From NCBI GenBank assembly GCA_016801885.1, contig CM028894.1, positions 10,795,241 to 10,859,240 of the forward strand: a stretch of DNA of 64,000 nucleotides, given 5' to 3'. The DNA comes from Toxotes chatareus (Eukaryota; Chordata; Actinopteri; Toxotidae). Every line of letters begins with the position of its first letter. The first letter of the stretch is position 1. This document shows positions 1-11,811 of this stretch, piece after piece. The translations under genes were made by a program, and so were the position numbers. The notes beneath the pieces were generated by a model, which was not told where the DNA came from, did not search any database, and saw nothing but the letters and a program-made list of their open reading frames with translations.

Positions 1-473
1 TCCACATTCTCAGCCAAGTTATTTGGGGTATATTGCACTCAGTGACACAAACACACACCCACAGGTACAAATTCAAGACGCTATTCTATACATGGCCAGA
101 AACTTAAAATGTATTATGGATTTTTTTCCAAGTAAGTAAACATTTATGTACTGGCTCATAGTTATTCCCAGAGCCCTATGTGTAACAGGCTTAGAGCTGT
201 GAAGCCTACTGTATATATTTGGCAGAGGCGTAGGAAACATTACATAACTTAAAGGAGAAATTATAACATGAATATATACATGTATGATCATCTGGGAATA
301 TCTTTAAGACACAGAGACTTCTTTTTTGGTTTGTTAGAAACAGATGGAACTTGTGGTAACTGCTCAGGCTCTTTTAGCTTTTCTCTCTCCTCAATATCCA
401 TCTGTCCTTTCCTGTGTGCTCATCTTCATCTTACAAGCCAAGTAATCCATATATACAAAGAGAACAAATAAGT
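1..473. other. Unique AT-rich DNA, no gene seen
   Basis: I see no recognisable gene, RNA or repeat family here beyond a short CA-rich patch near position 50. Short open frames exist on both strands but lack codon structure or recognisable motifs. Confidence 0.6.
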
Positions 474-1516
474 TCAGAAATTAAGTTATGTGAAATAAAA
501 TGGAATGACACAGGGAAAAAGTCATGGAAAGCCAAGACAGCAGCTGAAATCCATCAGTAATTAGACAGCAATCCTGCCTCGTCAGTGCAAATCAATATCA
601 GCTGGTTCAGTCCCAACTGTTGGCCTATAAAAAGGTGTCTCATTACCAAGGTGTTACACAAGAAACATCTCTTGATGGGTGAAAGCAAGGAGCTCTCTTA
701 AGATCTTTGAAACCTTATTGTTGCAAAACAGACTGTGGGCATTGGTTACAGAAGAATTTCTAAACTCCAGGTGCTCCTCACAAGTTTTCTGAGAGGGGAG
801 AGAAAAAAAATATTAGAGGAGTTGTCCAAGAGCCAAAGACAACTTGTTTAGAGCTTAAGAAAGACCTGGAATTAGTAGGTACAATTGTTTCCAAGAAAAT
901 AAGTAAATCACTCAGCCACCGTGGCCTGTGTGCACACTCAGCACATAAGACTCCATTGCTGAAGAAAAAGCATGTTGAAACTCATTTAAAGTTTGCTGCT
1001 CAACATTTAGACAAGCCTGTTAAATACTGGGAGAATATAGTCTGGTCAGGTGAGACCAAAACTGAACTCTTTAGGTGCTATAATACACACCATGCTTGGA
1101 GGTCAAATCACCCCAAAACACCATACCAACAGTGAGGTTAGGAGGTGGGAACATCATGGTGTGGGGCTGTTTTTCAGTATACGGCAATGGAAAATTTCAT
1201 ATCATTGAAGGAAGGATGAATGGAAAAATGTAGCAGTTCTTGATAAAAATCTGCTGCCATCTACCAGGATGATAAAGATGAAATGAAGGTGGACATTTCA
1301 GCAAGACAATGATCCCAAACACACAATTAAAAAAAAAAAAAAAAACCTCTCAGTTGGTTTCAGAGAAAGAAAATAGAGCTACTAGAATGGCCCAGCCAAT
1401 CACCTGACTTGAATCCAATAAAAAATCTATGGAAAGAACTAAAGATCAGAGTTCATAGAAGAGGCCCATGTAACCTTCAAAAGTTTGTGTGGAAGAATGG
1501 ACCAAAATCACACTGA
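474..1516 (+). mobile_element. Tc1-like DNA transposon, truncated remnant
   Basis: The segment closely follows a common fish Tc1-like element that I remember. It begins with sequence resembling that element's left terminal inverted repeat (about 474-525), then a short leader, then a decayed transposase reading frame. The match stops abruptly near 1516, inside the last part of the transposase, and no matching right terminal repeat is visible downstream. The copy is therefore missing its 3' end and cannot be mobilised as a normal two-ended element. A 17-base A run (1329-1345) replaces coding sequence just after the second catalytic aspartate. Boundaries are approximate because no alignment was run. 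Confidence 0.9.
675..1516 (+). pseudogene. Tc1-like transposase pseudogene (DD34E class)
   Basis: In an intact element this gene encodes a cut-and-paste transposase with an N-terminal paired helix-turn-helix domain that binds the terminal repeats and a C-terminal DDE catalytic domain. The start was placed at the ATG at 675 because the following codons read MGESKEL, but codon 9 (699-701) is TAA. A junction near 766 appears to have lost part of the N-terminal DNA-binding region. Conserved C-terminal blocks remain readable across frames: MVWGCF near 1160, QQDNDPKHT at 1299-1325 and a [11 protein letters not shown] block near 1388-1420. The first catalytic Asp codon (1049-1051) is GGT (Gly) in a WS-G-ET context. 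The catalytic Glu codon (1421-1423) is AAA (Lys) in NPI-K-NLW. Only the middle Asp (GAC, 1305-1307) survives. The C-terminus and stop are missing. Non-functional with high confidence. Confidence 0.92.
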
Positions 1517-2149
1517 CAGCTGACAGTTCTACAGGAGAGGGCTCTTTAGATGATTTGACACCTATTTTTCCTGCCATGAAAACTTGTTGCCAGAGGAATC
1601 CACAGTAACAAATATGACTTAAAGAAAACAACAGCTGCTGTTCTTTGTTAGTACTTAAACTTTTAACAGTCCCTTTGATACTCATACGCTTTAAGGTGCT
1701 TGCAGACAATGGGTAGGTTACAGCTGTTGGCTCCTTTGAGGCAGTATGGCAGTTTTACGATCACCAGTGGTACCAGCAACAGCCAGCACAGTAGTGGCAT
1801 CTGCTCATGGGTATATGTTGCCATTGCTTAAATTGCTTGAATTGTTTAACATGTCCAGCTGAGTGCCTCTTTATGATCAAAGATGATTTGTTATTATGGC
1901 ACAGCCCAGTAACCCCAGGACTTACCGCCATATTGGATGATTCTGTACCTCAAGATTTATGTCCAGTGCCAATTCAGAAGGTACTGCCCCCTTTATTTAT
2001 TGAGGCTGGTTGTAGGGACGTGGAGGTCGGCGTCTTGGGGGATGTAGCAAGTCTGACTTCAATGCTGGAGTTGGCTTCCCATCACAGACATTGACATGTT
2101 AATTTTAATCAAACGTTACTACTATGAGAATTTTGAAAATGTTGCCTCA
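1517..2149. other. Unassigned DNA next to the Tc1 remnant
   Basis: The Tc1 similarity has ended. A 95-codon open frame at 1807-2094 (+) has no motif I recognise and no visible splice or promoter context, so I do not call it a gene. It could be older unrecognised repeat sequence. Confidence 0.4.
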
Positions 2150-2365
2150 AGTCTGTCTGGCTTTTGACATCCTCCTGGATCTAGTCTGTACACATGACAT
2201 CTATTGCATGTCTGGAGGAGGGATCCCTCTCTTCCTGAGGTTTCTTGCATTTTTCACTATTAAAGATTTTTCCTCATCCAGTTTGATGGTCTCAAGACAG
2301 AGGGTGTGCTGTAAACATTGTAGAGCCCCTGAGGCAAATTTGTGATCGGGCTTCATAGTTAAAAT
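2150..2365 (+). mobile_element. 3' tail of a teleost retroposon (LINE/SINE type)
   Basis: This stretch resembles a 3' end found in many fish genomes. The order of landmarks is right: a cctcctggatc block (2169-2179), gtctgtacacatgacatcta (2185-2204), a cctgaggtttct block (2235-2246), a ttaaagatttttcctcatcc block (2260-2279), and a closing gaggcaaatttgtgat block followed by a degenerate cgggcttcat (2330-2357). It encodes no protein. The family name is not certain to me. The link rests on memory and should be tested by a repeat search. Confidence 0.65.
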
Positions 2366-3473
2366 TTACTTGCCTTGACATGAAAAATAGTATCGCAGGG
2401 TTTCGCAGAATTGTCAAACACTGACTTGTCTAATGATAGGGCTGTGTGTACTAGTTAGTTTCCAGGTTTCTTAATACTTAGAAATGCTTGAAAGCCACAC
2501 CTGTCTCAAAATACAGGTACAAATAATACTGTATTGTATCATTTTGATCTCAGTCTGTGAGACAATCTCTTTCTGTCTGTGTTTTAGTGTCTTTCAAAGA
2601 ATACAATGCAGAGCCTGAGGTTTGAGTCTTCTGTTTTTATGTGAGCATCATTACTGATGTTGGTGTTGTGGAAGGAGCACTGGAGTGTCAGTGCTCACAC
2701 GAGGGAAGATAAATGCAGTGAAGATAATTAGAACAAAGCCTGGATGAGTAGATTAGCAGTAGGATTGGGTTGGAAAGAAAATGAAATTAGCCAAATTGAT
2801 GTTCAAGTAGAAAAAAAGATTCTATTCCGTGGCATTTGAAATGGGCCTTTTTTCTTGGGAATGAAATTGAAACTCAAGTGAAAGAGCATAATAGTCCACT
2901 TCACATAATGTGCAATTTAGAGAGGAAAATAAAAAGCTTTACCTGACAGTGACCAAGTACAACCATCAGTTATTTTTAACCTAGAGGAGCAGATTGTACT
3001 GCTCCATTTTTATTCTATTTTATTTTTTTAAACTTTTATTCAAAAATGCATTTTTTTCTTTAAAGAAGAATGCACAGTATGCATTTCCTATCTGGCAACA
3101 TGTGCTAGTAGAGAAATGACATGGCATGAAATGTGCAAAAGCAAAAAATGCGCAGTGATAATACACAAATTGATTTAAGGGAACTAGGATGTTATTCATC
3201 CGCCATTTGGTAATACAAGGTTGACTCCGCCAGCCTCCCTGATGACCCCAGTCATCCCCCGGCTCCAAAAGCTGCTCTCTACCAACTCATGCCGAGAGAC
3301 CCAGTCATTTACAATGGCCCTCGAGTTCCATTCTAAGTGGATTTAAATGGATAAAAGGGAAAGTCAAGCAATGCAAAGCTATTAAAAGGCCTCTGCAGGT
3401 CATTCCGGCTACATCTGTTTTCCAGCTCACCTTGCATCATGTCAACTGGATTTGAAGAGATTTGATCGAGAAG
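2366..3473. other. Unique DNA, no gene seen
   Basis: The first part is AT-rich and unremarkable. The stretch 3290-3470 has mixed composition and no simple repeats, and has the look of a possible conserved noncoding block, but nothing internal proves this. Confidence 0.4.
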
Positions 3474-3505
<32 letters not shown>

Positions 3506-3517
3506 GGGTGTGTGTAC
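3474..3517. repeat. (TATGTG)n/(GT)n microsatellite
   Basis: About four TATGTG units are flanked by shorter GT runs. Confidence 0.9.
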
Positions 3518-6130
3518 ATGTGAGTATGTTCTCTCTACAATGCCCAGGGGCTGAGATAAAAGGAATATGGACAGTGTATTTTAGTAAGGAGGGTGAAATT
3601 AAACATTTTTTCCATCCTGAGAGACTAAAGAGACTCTGGATTTGAATGGAAATCAGCTGCGGGGGAAGTTGTCCTCAGATAGGAGTTCAGCGCATGTGAA
3701 TGTTTAAAATGAGAGTTATGTATATGTTCAAGCTTTGCAGAGGAAGATGCAAAGGTAATCTGGGGGCATCTCAAAATGGAACTTATGAAAAGCAGCAGTT
3801 TTTGATGCAAGTCTCATTACTTATGATTTCTCGAGTTAGGTTTTTATCAAAGAATTGTGCTGTTGGATGACGTTCATGCTCTTGTGAATCCAAAATAGCC
3901 TTAGCAGAGGAATGTTTGATTCAAATCATCAATGGCAAGCAACAATAAAAAAAGAACGCTGTGTCCTTCACAGCCACAGCAGTGAAGCTGATAATCCAGT
4001 GTGACGAATACTACAAGCATATAGAGATCACAAGGGCAAAAAAGCTGTAGCTTGGGCAATAAGAGACAGTTCTCCAAAGAAAAAGGGCAGCATCAGTAAA
4101 TACCCAGTACTGACTTATGTTTACAAAGACCTTTAGCAGCTGTAAGAATTATGACTCTTTTCACTGTACAATGACCTGTAATCGTTCTCCTGACCAGAGC
4201 GGCCGCATGTGATTGTCAAGGTTCAAGCTGAACTTATGGAACACTCAATACTTAAAGTCGACCTTGGAAACGATAGTTGACAAAACAATCTCACCGCAAG
4301 GTCCGCTTAGCTTTCAAAAGATTCAGAACAGCTGCCAAATGGACCTTGGGGTGAGACTGTTTTGTCAACTATTATGGAACAGTTCAGATCATGTAGTGAG
4401 CATGAGCTGCTTTCTTATTATTTGTGTACGTAAATGATCATACAGAATGAGGTGTCTAGAAAATAAAAGCCGAGACAAATTCGAAGAACAGAGGAACGTT
4501 CCTGCTCTTTGGATTCTTTAATTATCTATAGCAGGTAGTCAAAACTGTTTACTCGAGCTATGTTCACACTGTCCTGTAATATGATTTGCAACACCTGCCA
4601 GCCAAATAGAAATGAACAACTCTAATCATTGCACATTTGTATATTATGCAGCAGGAATAACCAGACACACTCACTGCCTCTTATAGTTTCACAGACATTT
4701 CCTGCTACAAATTAGCTAAAGCAATGGAGTCAGTGCTTCATTTGGCATCCTCTTGTCATTGTGTTTGCATTCATTAATGGCCAAGTCCACCCGCCCACAC
4801 CAGCTCTCAAGGACAAGGAGATGAGCACAGTGTGAGTGTATATACGTTCAGTGTTTGTCTCTCTACCTTTCTCTAATGCAACAAAAGGAGCCATCTGTAG
4901 CCTTTGTCTTAGTTTGGGGATAAGCTGAAGCCAATCCAGCTCTCTCAGGACTGATCTGCGGTTGGGTCGGCGTCCTCATAATCCTATTAGGAGGGGGTGA
5001 TTTCTTCAGATCCAACCAGGGGTATAGAAGGCAGATAAACTGAAGCTTTAGGACAAAGAGCCATACGAGAGTTTCACTCCACCAGGAGATATTCAGCTTT
5101 TGAGAAAAGCTGATGAGATGAGGCAAGAAAGCAGGAACTCACTGTTGAATGGGACTCCTGGTCATGATCATCTGTTTGAAGCTCAACGGGACGACGTTTC
5201 AACATGGAATTTGGTCACAAAATGTAACATCCATCATTTTGAATGGATTGTTTTGGTTTTACTTGCCAGAACATTGCTGATTTGGTTCATTTCCAACTGC
5301 AGCAGGCACATTTTTCAGTCTTTCTTCAGCCCAGCACCAAATGGCAAACAGACAAATTAAGCACAAAGCATTACTGCATTACACAAAACACTGCTTCAAA
5401 TATCTGATGTCTTTGAAACTGAAAGCTACTAAATGTACATCAGGAAACAGTACTTACTACCAGGAAGAAATCCTGGCTATTCATTAAATATTAAGCAAGG
5501 AATCTGAAGCAGTATTTTTTGTTTTGCAATGAACTTATTGAAATATGGATCAATAAACAAGAAATTCATCTTTACATGTTCCATTTGAAACTTTCACACT
5601 ATATATTTTCAAGCAGTCAAATGGCATAGTACAGATTTTATGCTGTATTAGTGTAAGTCATGTATGTTATGTCAAATGTTCTTTCATTAATTTTTAAGGT
5701 TTTTCCCTTTAATATTTCTGCATACATTTTTTTTGTTGTTTCTACTAATAATGGGTTTCGAATGCTAAAAATACCTCTCCAAACTTGACAAATAATTGTG
5801 GGTATAGTGAACATTTATGTCCCTGAATCATTTATGGAAAGAGGCTTTAAAATGTTTTGGCACATGATCAGGGTGAAAGAGGTTGTTCTCTGAGAAAGCA
5901 AAGGCAGCAAACCCTGCAAGAGGCAGACTTTTGACAGCTGCATGTGAAGCAGCGTGTTTATGAGAAAAAAGCGCCAAGGTACTGTGTTTGTGTGTGGGTG
6001 AGTGCGCGCATGTGCACGAATGTCTGTTATTGTTTTGATCTGACCTTGGCGTCACCTGATTCTTCTCGTGTGTGCATGGAGTTTCTGTCACATGCTGCTC
6101 CTCATGCACACTCTCTCTTGACCTTATCCT
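3518..6130. other. Unique DNA, no gene seen
   Basis: Long, mostly unique, moderately AT-rich sequence. It contains one NotI-type octamer GCGGCCGC at 4199-4206. No open frame has coding character. GT/CA-rich sequence begins at about 5985. Confidence 0.5.
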
Positions 6131-6149
6131 CACACACACACACACACAC
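6131..6149. repeat. (CA)n microsatellite
   Basis: An uninterrupted CA tract of about nine units. A shorter interrupted CA patch follows at 6328-6342. Confidence 0.9.
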
Positions 6150-6585
6150 CCTGGGGCTTCACCTGCTGACTGTAAGCAGGGAGGCAAAAGGAAGACGATG
6201 AGAAGATCATAATAGTGGAATTAATAACAAATAGTTGGGGCTGAAGGCAGGGTGGCTGTTCTGGGAACAGACTGGTATGATCCTCCTGAAGAAATATTTA
6301 CCACACAGTAGGATGAGAGCCATCTCACACACACGCACACACATTCTCAGAAGCTTGCATGATCATCACAGCGTATTTTCACTTCTAAGTGGAAAATAAC
6401 ATTTGAGGGACTAGTGCGTGTGTATAGTCTTACACTCTGCATGTGTGTTCGCTTTTTCTTTTCTCCTTCTGTTCAGTCTGTACTGTACAAGTCACAGTTA
6501 TTACACTCAGTACAGCTCGGACCACCTGTGTCGATCCAACATTTGCAACTCGGTTTGACTTTTTGTGTCTGTCCCGGTTTTTAAA

Positions 6586-6836
6586 TGAATAGTTTGACAT
6601 TTTGGGATAGCCACTGATTTGCTTTCTTGCAGAGAATTAGATGAGAGGACAGATGTCACTCTTGTGTCTGTGAAATAAATATGAAGCTAAGTCTTGTCTT
6701 TTGTTTTAACCTTTTGGCAGAGTGGACAGAGAGGTTAGCTGTTTCCTCCTGTTTCTAGTCTTTATGCTAAACTAACAATCTGAAGACTCCAGCTGCATGT
6801 TGAATAGACAGATTGGAGAGTAATATCTCATCCAAC
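6586..6836. repeat. Dispersed repeat family B, fold-back double copy
   Basis: The left half (about 6586-6715) starts with agtttgacattttggg, followed by ttgctttcttgcagagaatt and an aaatatgaagcta block, which is the + order of a degenerate repeat I remember from perch-like fish. The right half (about 6716-6836) reads as the same family on the opposite strand. Its reverse complement gives ttggatgagat, then tagtttagcataaagacta, gaaacaggaggaaacagcta and acctctctgtcc. Other pieces of family B occur at 10352, 17968, 46776 and 50505. No protein is encoded. Family identity is from memory; the shared core with the other copies is visible in this sequence. Confidence 0.7.
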
Positions 6837-8961
6837 ACAAAAGAAGAAAAAATTACGATGCTTCCCTATTGTAACCTCATGGCCAAAAACTGGGCAAGCT
6901 TCAGTGATGCCATGTTTCAGTATCACCAAAACAAGATAGAAATGTAATATATAATTTGATGTATAATACATAATTGTATTTTCAAAAAGTAATGATTTGA
7001 GGTAAACTGTCCACTGATATGTGTGTGTCTTTAAAACTGTGCAGCGTGAGCTTATTTCAGAGGCTCTGCGGATCCTCACTCAGCACACCAACTGCCAAGT
7101 ACAATTTGGGAAAATACTTTTTAAATAACCAAAACTGGAGGTGGGAGAACTACTGAGAGCCATGTGAGGTGAGTGTTGTGGAGTGTGGAACTTGGCACCG
7201 TTACCAGTTCTGTCCCGGCACACCGAGCTGCCAGGCAGCCGGAGGAGAGGTAAAAATCCGTGAGGTGCCACACACACTGTAAACGCACATGCACGGACAC
7301 ATACACTCGCTCTCTGCGCACAAACTGCATGTGGTTACCTTGTTCGGTCAGTGTCGGGGAGGAACAAACAAAACAAAGTTTGGACATTTGCACATACAGT
7401 ATGACGGGAATAAGGCTCTTTTTTCCACTGGGTTTATTTACTGTGTCCAAACCTCAGTGTGACAGTTTCCCTTTCCCTTTAACTGCTACTGTTGTCATCT
7501 AGAGAACATTTACGCTACACTTTCCTTTGCTTTCTTTGCTTATCAGACTGCAGGTGTTTGCCACTGGGAAATTATGTCAGTGCCTAATATAATAATGTAC
7601 GAGATGATGGAATTGCATGTACAACTACCTGTACCTGCAATAAACTCTAAACCTTCGTTTTATACTACCTGCTGAGGAAAAAACAACAACATTGTGTAAC
7701 ATAACACTGGGCTTTCATGCTATTCTCTGCTGATACATCTGTAAAACATGGTCTCTCTTTTTTTCTTGTTTTGTTTTTAAAATGGACACCAGCAAAACAC
7801 ACAAAAAAAGCTCAAATATTATACATTTTTTAGGTGAATCACCTCCAGATCTGGAAAAAAAAAACCCTACAGTAACAGAGTTGTCGGCCTCTCGTGAGCA
7901 GTGGAAACTGTTGTAAACACAACCCTGACATATTATCACCTTATAAAGTTGTTATGGTGAACTTGTTAGAACTTGCTTTCCACATCCAGCAGAAACAAAG
8001 AAACATGAGCATTTATTTGGATTTGAATTATTAAATAAACGACTCTTTGGGATGTTTACCAGCTTTTGGTTTAAAGCCAGGAGTGACCCCTTTCATAATC
8101 GATACAGCCATTTGATTTGTTAATCCCAAAAATATTGATTACAGCATCTTTAAAATCAATGAATATACAGCACTGCAACTCCCTTTGAAAGTATACTGTA
8201 TGTTTGTGATGCTTAACATGTCAGAGATCCAGCTGGGGAGGTAATAAGTCATTTAACTGCAAAATAAGACATCTATCATTTAGGCAACCATTATCTCACC
8301 AGGATAACTGAGCTAAGTAATGTTGTTGTGTGAAAGGAGCTATAGAGTCACATTGTTTGCATCCTATAAAGAACAAAGATGCTTCATCAACTCACTTTGT
8401 TAGCATGTGTCATAACTATTCATATGTTTATGCGTGGCCGATGTATGGACGGGCGGACAGATGGGTGGGCCGTCAATAGGGCTGATTGACAGAAGCACAA
8501 ATAAACCAACACACACACTCTACCCCTGAGAGTGTTTGATTGACGTATAGATGTCTAGAGGGGGTCTTTGTATTCACTGCTCTCTGCTGCAGCTGCCACT
8601 TCTAAGCTATTTAGTACAGACACACACACACACACACGTGAATAGTAAATACAAACACATTTATAAGCATACATGTATGCCTAGTGACACATGCAATTAT
8701 GCTCATGTGTTCACACGAAAATAAATGCACACACAACGGGCCGCTCAGTCCATGCATAATGCAGTAGCGCCGCTGTGTTTACACTCACCTAATCAATACA
8801 TTTATGAAACGCTTCCACCTTACCAGCTCACACACACGCACATGCCCACACTCAGATATGTCGCAGTGCATTAACCACATTGGATAGACCTCATCTGTGC
8901 CCGTAGAGTAACCGATATACCTTCACAGATGATTGATCAGATGCATGACTATCAGGTGAGG

Positions 8962-8963
<2 letters not shown>
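6837..8963. other. Unique DNA with scattered short CA tracts
   Basis: No gene is visible. There is a CA tract at 8621-8637 and smaller CA-rich patches near 7270, 8508 and 8828. Open frames here are short and have no recognisable motif. Confidence 0.5.

Positions 8964-9001
<38 letters not shown>
8964..9001. repeat. (GT)n microsatellite
   Basis: About 19 uninterrupted GT units, followed 35 bp later by a short CA run in opposite sense (9037-9048). Confidence 0.97.
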
Positions 9002-9006
<5 letters not shown>

Positions 9007-9162
9007 ATGCATATGTGGCTCATCCCCCACCAAACACACACACACACAAAAACACGCAAACTGACCTCTGACCGAGGTGTAATAAGGTCCTCTGAGTGGA
9101 GTGGGAATGGGCCGTAAATGCCACTGAACGCTGACATTCTCATCCTCTGCGAGGTTACCGAG

Positions 9163-9275
9163 AGGCCAGAGAGAGAGACAGAGAGGGAGACAGGAAAAGA
9201 CGGAAAGTGATGAATAGATAAATGGATTGATAAATGGAGGGAGGGAGGGATGGAGGGATGGAAGGATTGTTTGGT
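9163..9275. repeat. Purine-rich GGGA/GGAT simple repeat
   Basis: GA-rich sequence grading into GGGA and GGAT tetranucleotide steps (about 9233-9266). Confidence 0.8.
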
Positions 9276-9870
9276 TGACCTTTAGCCTGGCAGAAGATTG
9301 ACTGATAGCAGCCATCCCCTGCTATAAACTCACAGCATCCGCTTGGCTTCTGGCCTTGCAAAATCAGGATACCATCAAGCCAATGATAGTTACTCTTGCA
9401 AAATACAGTCCTGGGACAGCTAATGTAGAATAATGTCTTACTGAAGATAACTTTACAGTCCACAGTTGACTTATAATAATAAAAGCATATAAGAATCAGC
9501 ATATTGTTGACTAAATTTAATGCTCCCACTTGGGTGAATTTAATCAAAAACAAAACAGAAAGACAGATCTATTTAGGTTTTTCTGTCATCCTGGTCATGT
9601 GACATTTAGTAGATGTAAAACAAGAGCACTTGGACTGAATATCTGAGAGAGAGATAGAGCAGCTTCTCTTCTCTCTACATGGTCTGAAGTGTTTTAATTT
9701 TGCAGGGTGTAAGTTCTGTCTCCGATGCTTCTACATCCAGGCAACATTTAAAAGGGCTAATTTAATTCTTTTCAGGTAAAATTTTCAGGTATTTCCAGCC
9801 ATCTCTGTGTGTGTGTGTGTGTGTCTGTACACTTGAAAGTGTGTGTGTCAGTGCATGCACGTGAGCAGGC
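9276..9870. other. Unique DNA, no gene seen
   Basis: A GT tract lies at 9805-9823. Nothing else is recognisable. Confidence 0.5.
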
Positions 9871-9948
9871 TCAGTAACCATGGAAACCTTTCAACATCAA
9901 GTTGACCCCTTATTGTCTGGGCAGTTGATGTTATTTCATGGTTACTGA
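9871..9948. other. 12-bp inverted repeat with an X-box-like core
   Basis: TCAGTAACCATG (9871-9882) is repeated perfectly in reverse complement at 9937-9948, separated by 54 bp. The left arm sits inside GTAACCATGGAAAC (9874-9887), which resembles the X-box bound by RFX factors (11 of 14 positions of GTTGCCATGGCAAC). GT-rich sequence lies on both sides. Function is not established. Confidence 0.45.
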
Positions 9949-10149
9949 CTGTGTGTGTGTTCCTGTGTGCATGTGTGTGTACTAGGGGGTCAGTGGTGGG
10001 GGATAAAGTTGTCAAACAGAGTTAAAATCAGCATTCAATAACATCAAAGGAAAAACTATGAATAAAGTTTAATTTACTATTGATTTCAAGCATGAAATGT
10101 GTTGCAGATGACAACGCAAGGTGCTGTACAGAGTGGGGTGAGCACAGAG
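9949..10149. other. Unique DNA with a short GT tract
   Basis: A GT-rich patch spans about 9950-9982. Nothing else is recognisable. Confidence 0.5.
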
Positions 10150-10200
10150 TGTCATGAGCAGCCCCTAAGGAGGCTGTTTTCTGAACCCTTTTGTTTTGTT
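10150..10200 (+). mobile_element. LTR fragment (same family as the 51.4-53.1 kb element)
   Basis: These 51 bases begin with TGTCATGA and are nearly identical to the 5' end of the LTRs at 51385 and 52663, sharing the block aaggaggctgttttctgaac. Similarity stops at 10200. It is the clearest example of that LTR's left edge in the window. Confidence 0.85.
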
Positions 10201-10351
10201 AGATGAATCCAAAATAAGTTTGGACATGCTTTTCATGCTTACATAACATTGCAGAGAACAGTGGTCATGCTAAACACCCACAGCTAAAACTTGCCCTAAT
10301 TTAAAACTATTTCCACACCAAAGTCAGATATTTTAGTAACCTTGTGATTGC

Positions 10352-10376
10352 TTAAAGGAACAGTTTGACATTTTGG

Positions 10377-10408
<32 letters not shown>
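10352..10408 (+). repeat. Family B stub ending in T30
   Basis: The stub ttaaaggaacagtttgacat matches the start of dispersed family B and breaks off after ttttgg. A 30-base T run at 10379-10408 follows almost at once. A second T run (19 bases) lies at 10457-10475. Confidence 0.75.
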
Positions 10409-10415
<7 letters not shown>

Positions 10416-11792
10416 CCCTTACTTTTAAGATGTTTTCTTGTTTTGTTTTCTTGGTCTTTTTTTTTTTTTTTTTTTAGTGCGGTTTACATGTCTCCCCTTT
10501 TTCCTTCTTTCTTAAAGAAGAATTTGTTTTGGCAACCCAGGTTTTTGTGCTCATCTTTTCTTCCATCTTATCATTTCTGCATCAAAAGAAACTAAAATTA
10601 AATCTAAATGTAACTCCAAAATGACTAACAGTAAATGGCAACCGTCTCCTTAAGACTGTGGCAGCCAATGTACAGCCTTCTCCTTCACTCTGTGGCAGAC
10701 CAGTGGTTGGGAATCATCCGCTGCCTCCAAGTGACAGACTACGTCTGGTCTGCTCGGCAGGAGGAAGAGCAGAGATGGACACTCATATCTCAGTGCCTGC
10801 CAGCCGCACCGCAGGAGTCGTCTGCTGTGATGGATTTGAGCCACACACATGTTAGAAAGGAGCCTGTTCACGTGCACTCTGTCTGCACAGATGGATGTAG
10901 TGACATGTTCACGCAAACATGCGACATTTACACACAGACAATGCACATGCGAGCAGGCCGAAACACATGCAAGGATGTTGTGTGATACATGTAATTACAC
11001 ACAGGGGTTGCATGCCATACATGGACATCTACAAAATGCATTCATCTATGGCATACACACACACACACACACGTAAATACACACACTCCACAGGGGCTGT
11101 CTAGTGTAATACGACTCAGTCACGCTATACTGTGGCTACTGAGAGAGTGTTCGGATTAGCGTTATATGGATGGATCATAGTCTTAACTGAAATGACTTAG
11201 ATTTAGACATGGAATATTAAGATGGCCTTATATGGACATCAAACCCCTGCTCATGCCACTGAACCAATGGACCCAACCAAATTTAAAGCCATCGTCGAGT
11301 CTGTTGAGTTTCATGTATGTAACCATTTAATCTTTGCATATGCAGAGCGCAAAGCATGCATACTTTGATTTAGTTTTTATCTTACTATTTTTTTTTTTTT
11401 GCTTCCACCTTCCATTATAGATGGTATATGTTTATTTAAAATGGATGCAGCCTGTTAGAAATAACTGTCACCATTTTTATGCACAATAACCGACCGTTCA
11501 CCACGAAAAGCAGCACTAATGTTCTCAGATGGGGCTCGATTAGTTGTAGTATATTCTATAACTGACCTTAAAGCTCTATCCAATGGCCTTTACACTGTAC
11601 ATCAAAGCCACATCTAGTGGTGTGTGCGTTTTATCCTTATATCATTTACAGAATTACACTCATGGGGACATAATATTATTACTGTGAGCATCACATTCAT
11701 TGACACATGCATCCATGCACATTCTCTCATGCAAAAGGACAAGCACTACCATGCTTTTTATCCCCCTACAATTTAATGGAAGTGTGTTATGA
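10409..11792. other. Unique DNA, T-rich at the left, CA-rich in the middle
   Basis: Contains T19 (10457-10475), a CA tract at 11055-11072 and a T run near 11388-11400. No gene features are recognised. Confidence 0.5.
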
Positions 11793-11811
11793 TTTTTTTT
11801 TTTTTTTTTTT
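11793..11811. repeat. Poly-T run (19 bases)
   Basis: Uninterrupted T run in otherwise unique DNA, with no family B sequence next to it. Confidence 0.95.

Noticed and set aside
1807..2094. 95-codon frame after the Tc1 remnant
   Set aside because: No recognisable motif and no transcript signals; might be old repeat sequence.
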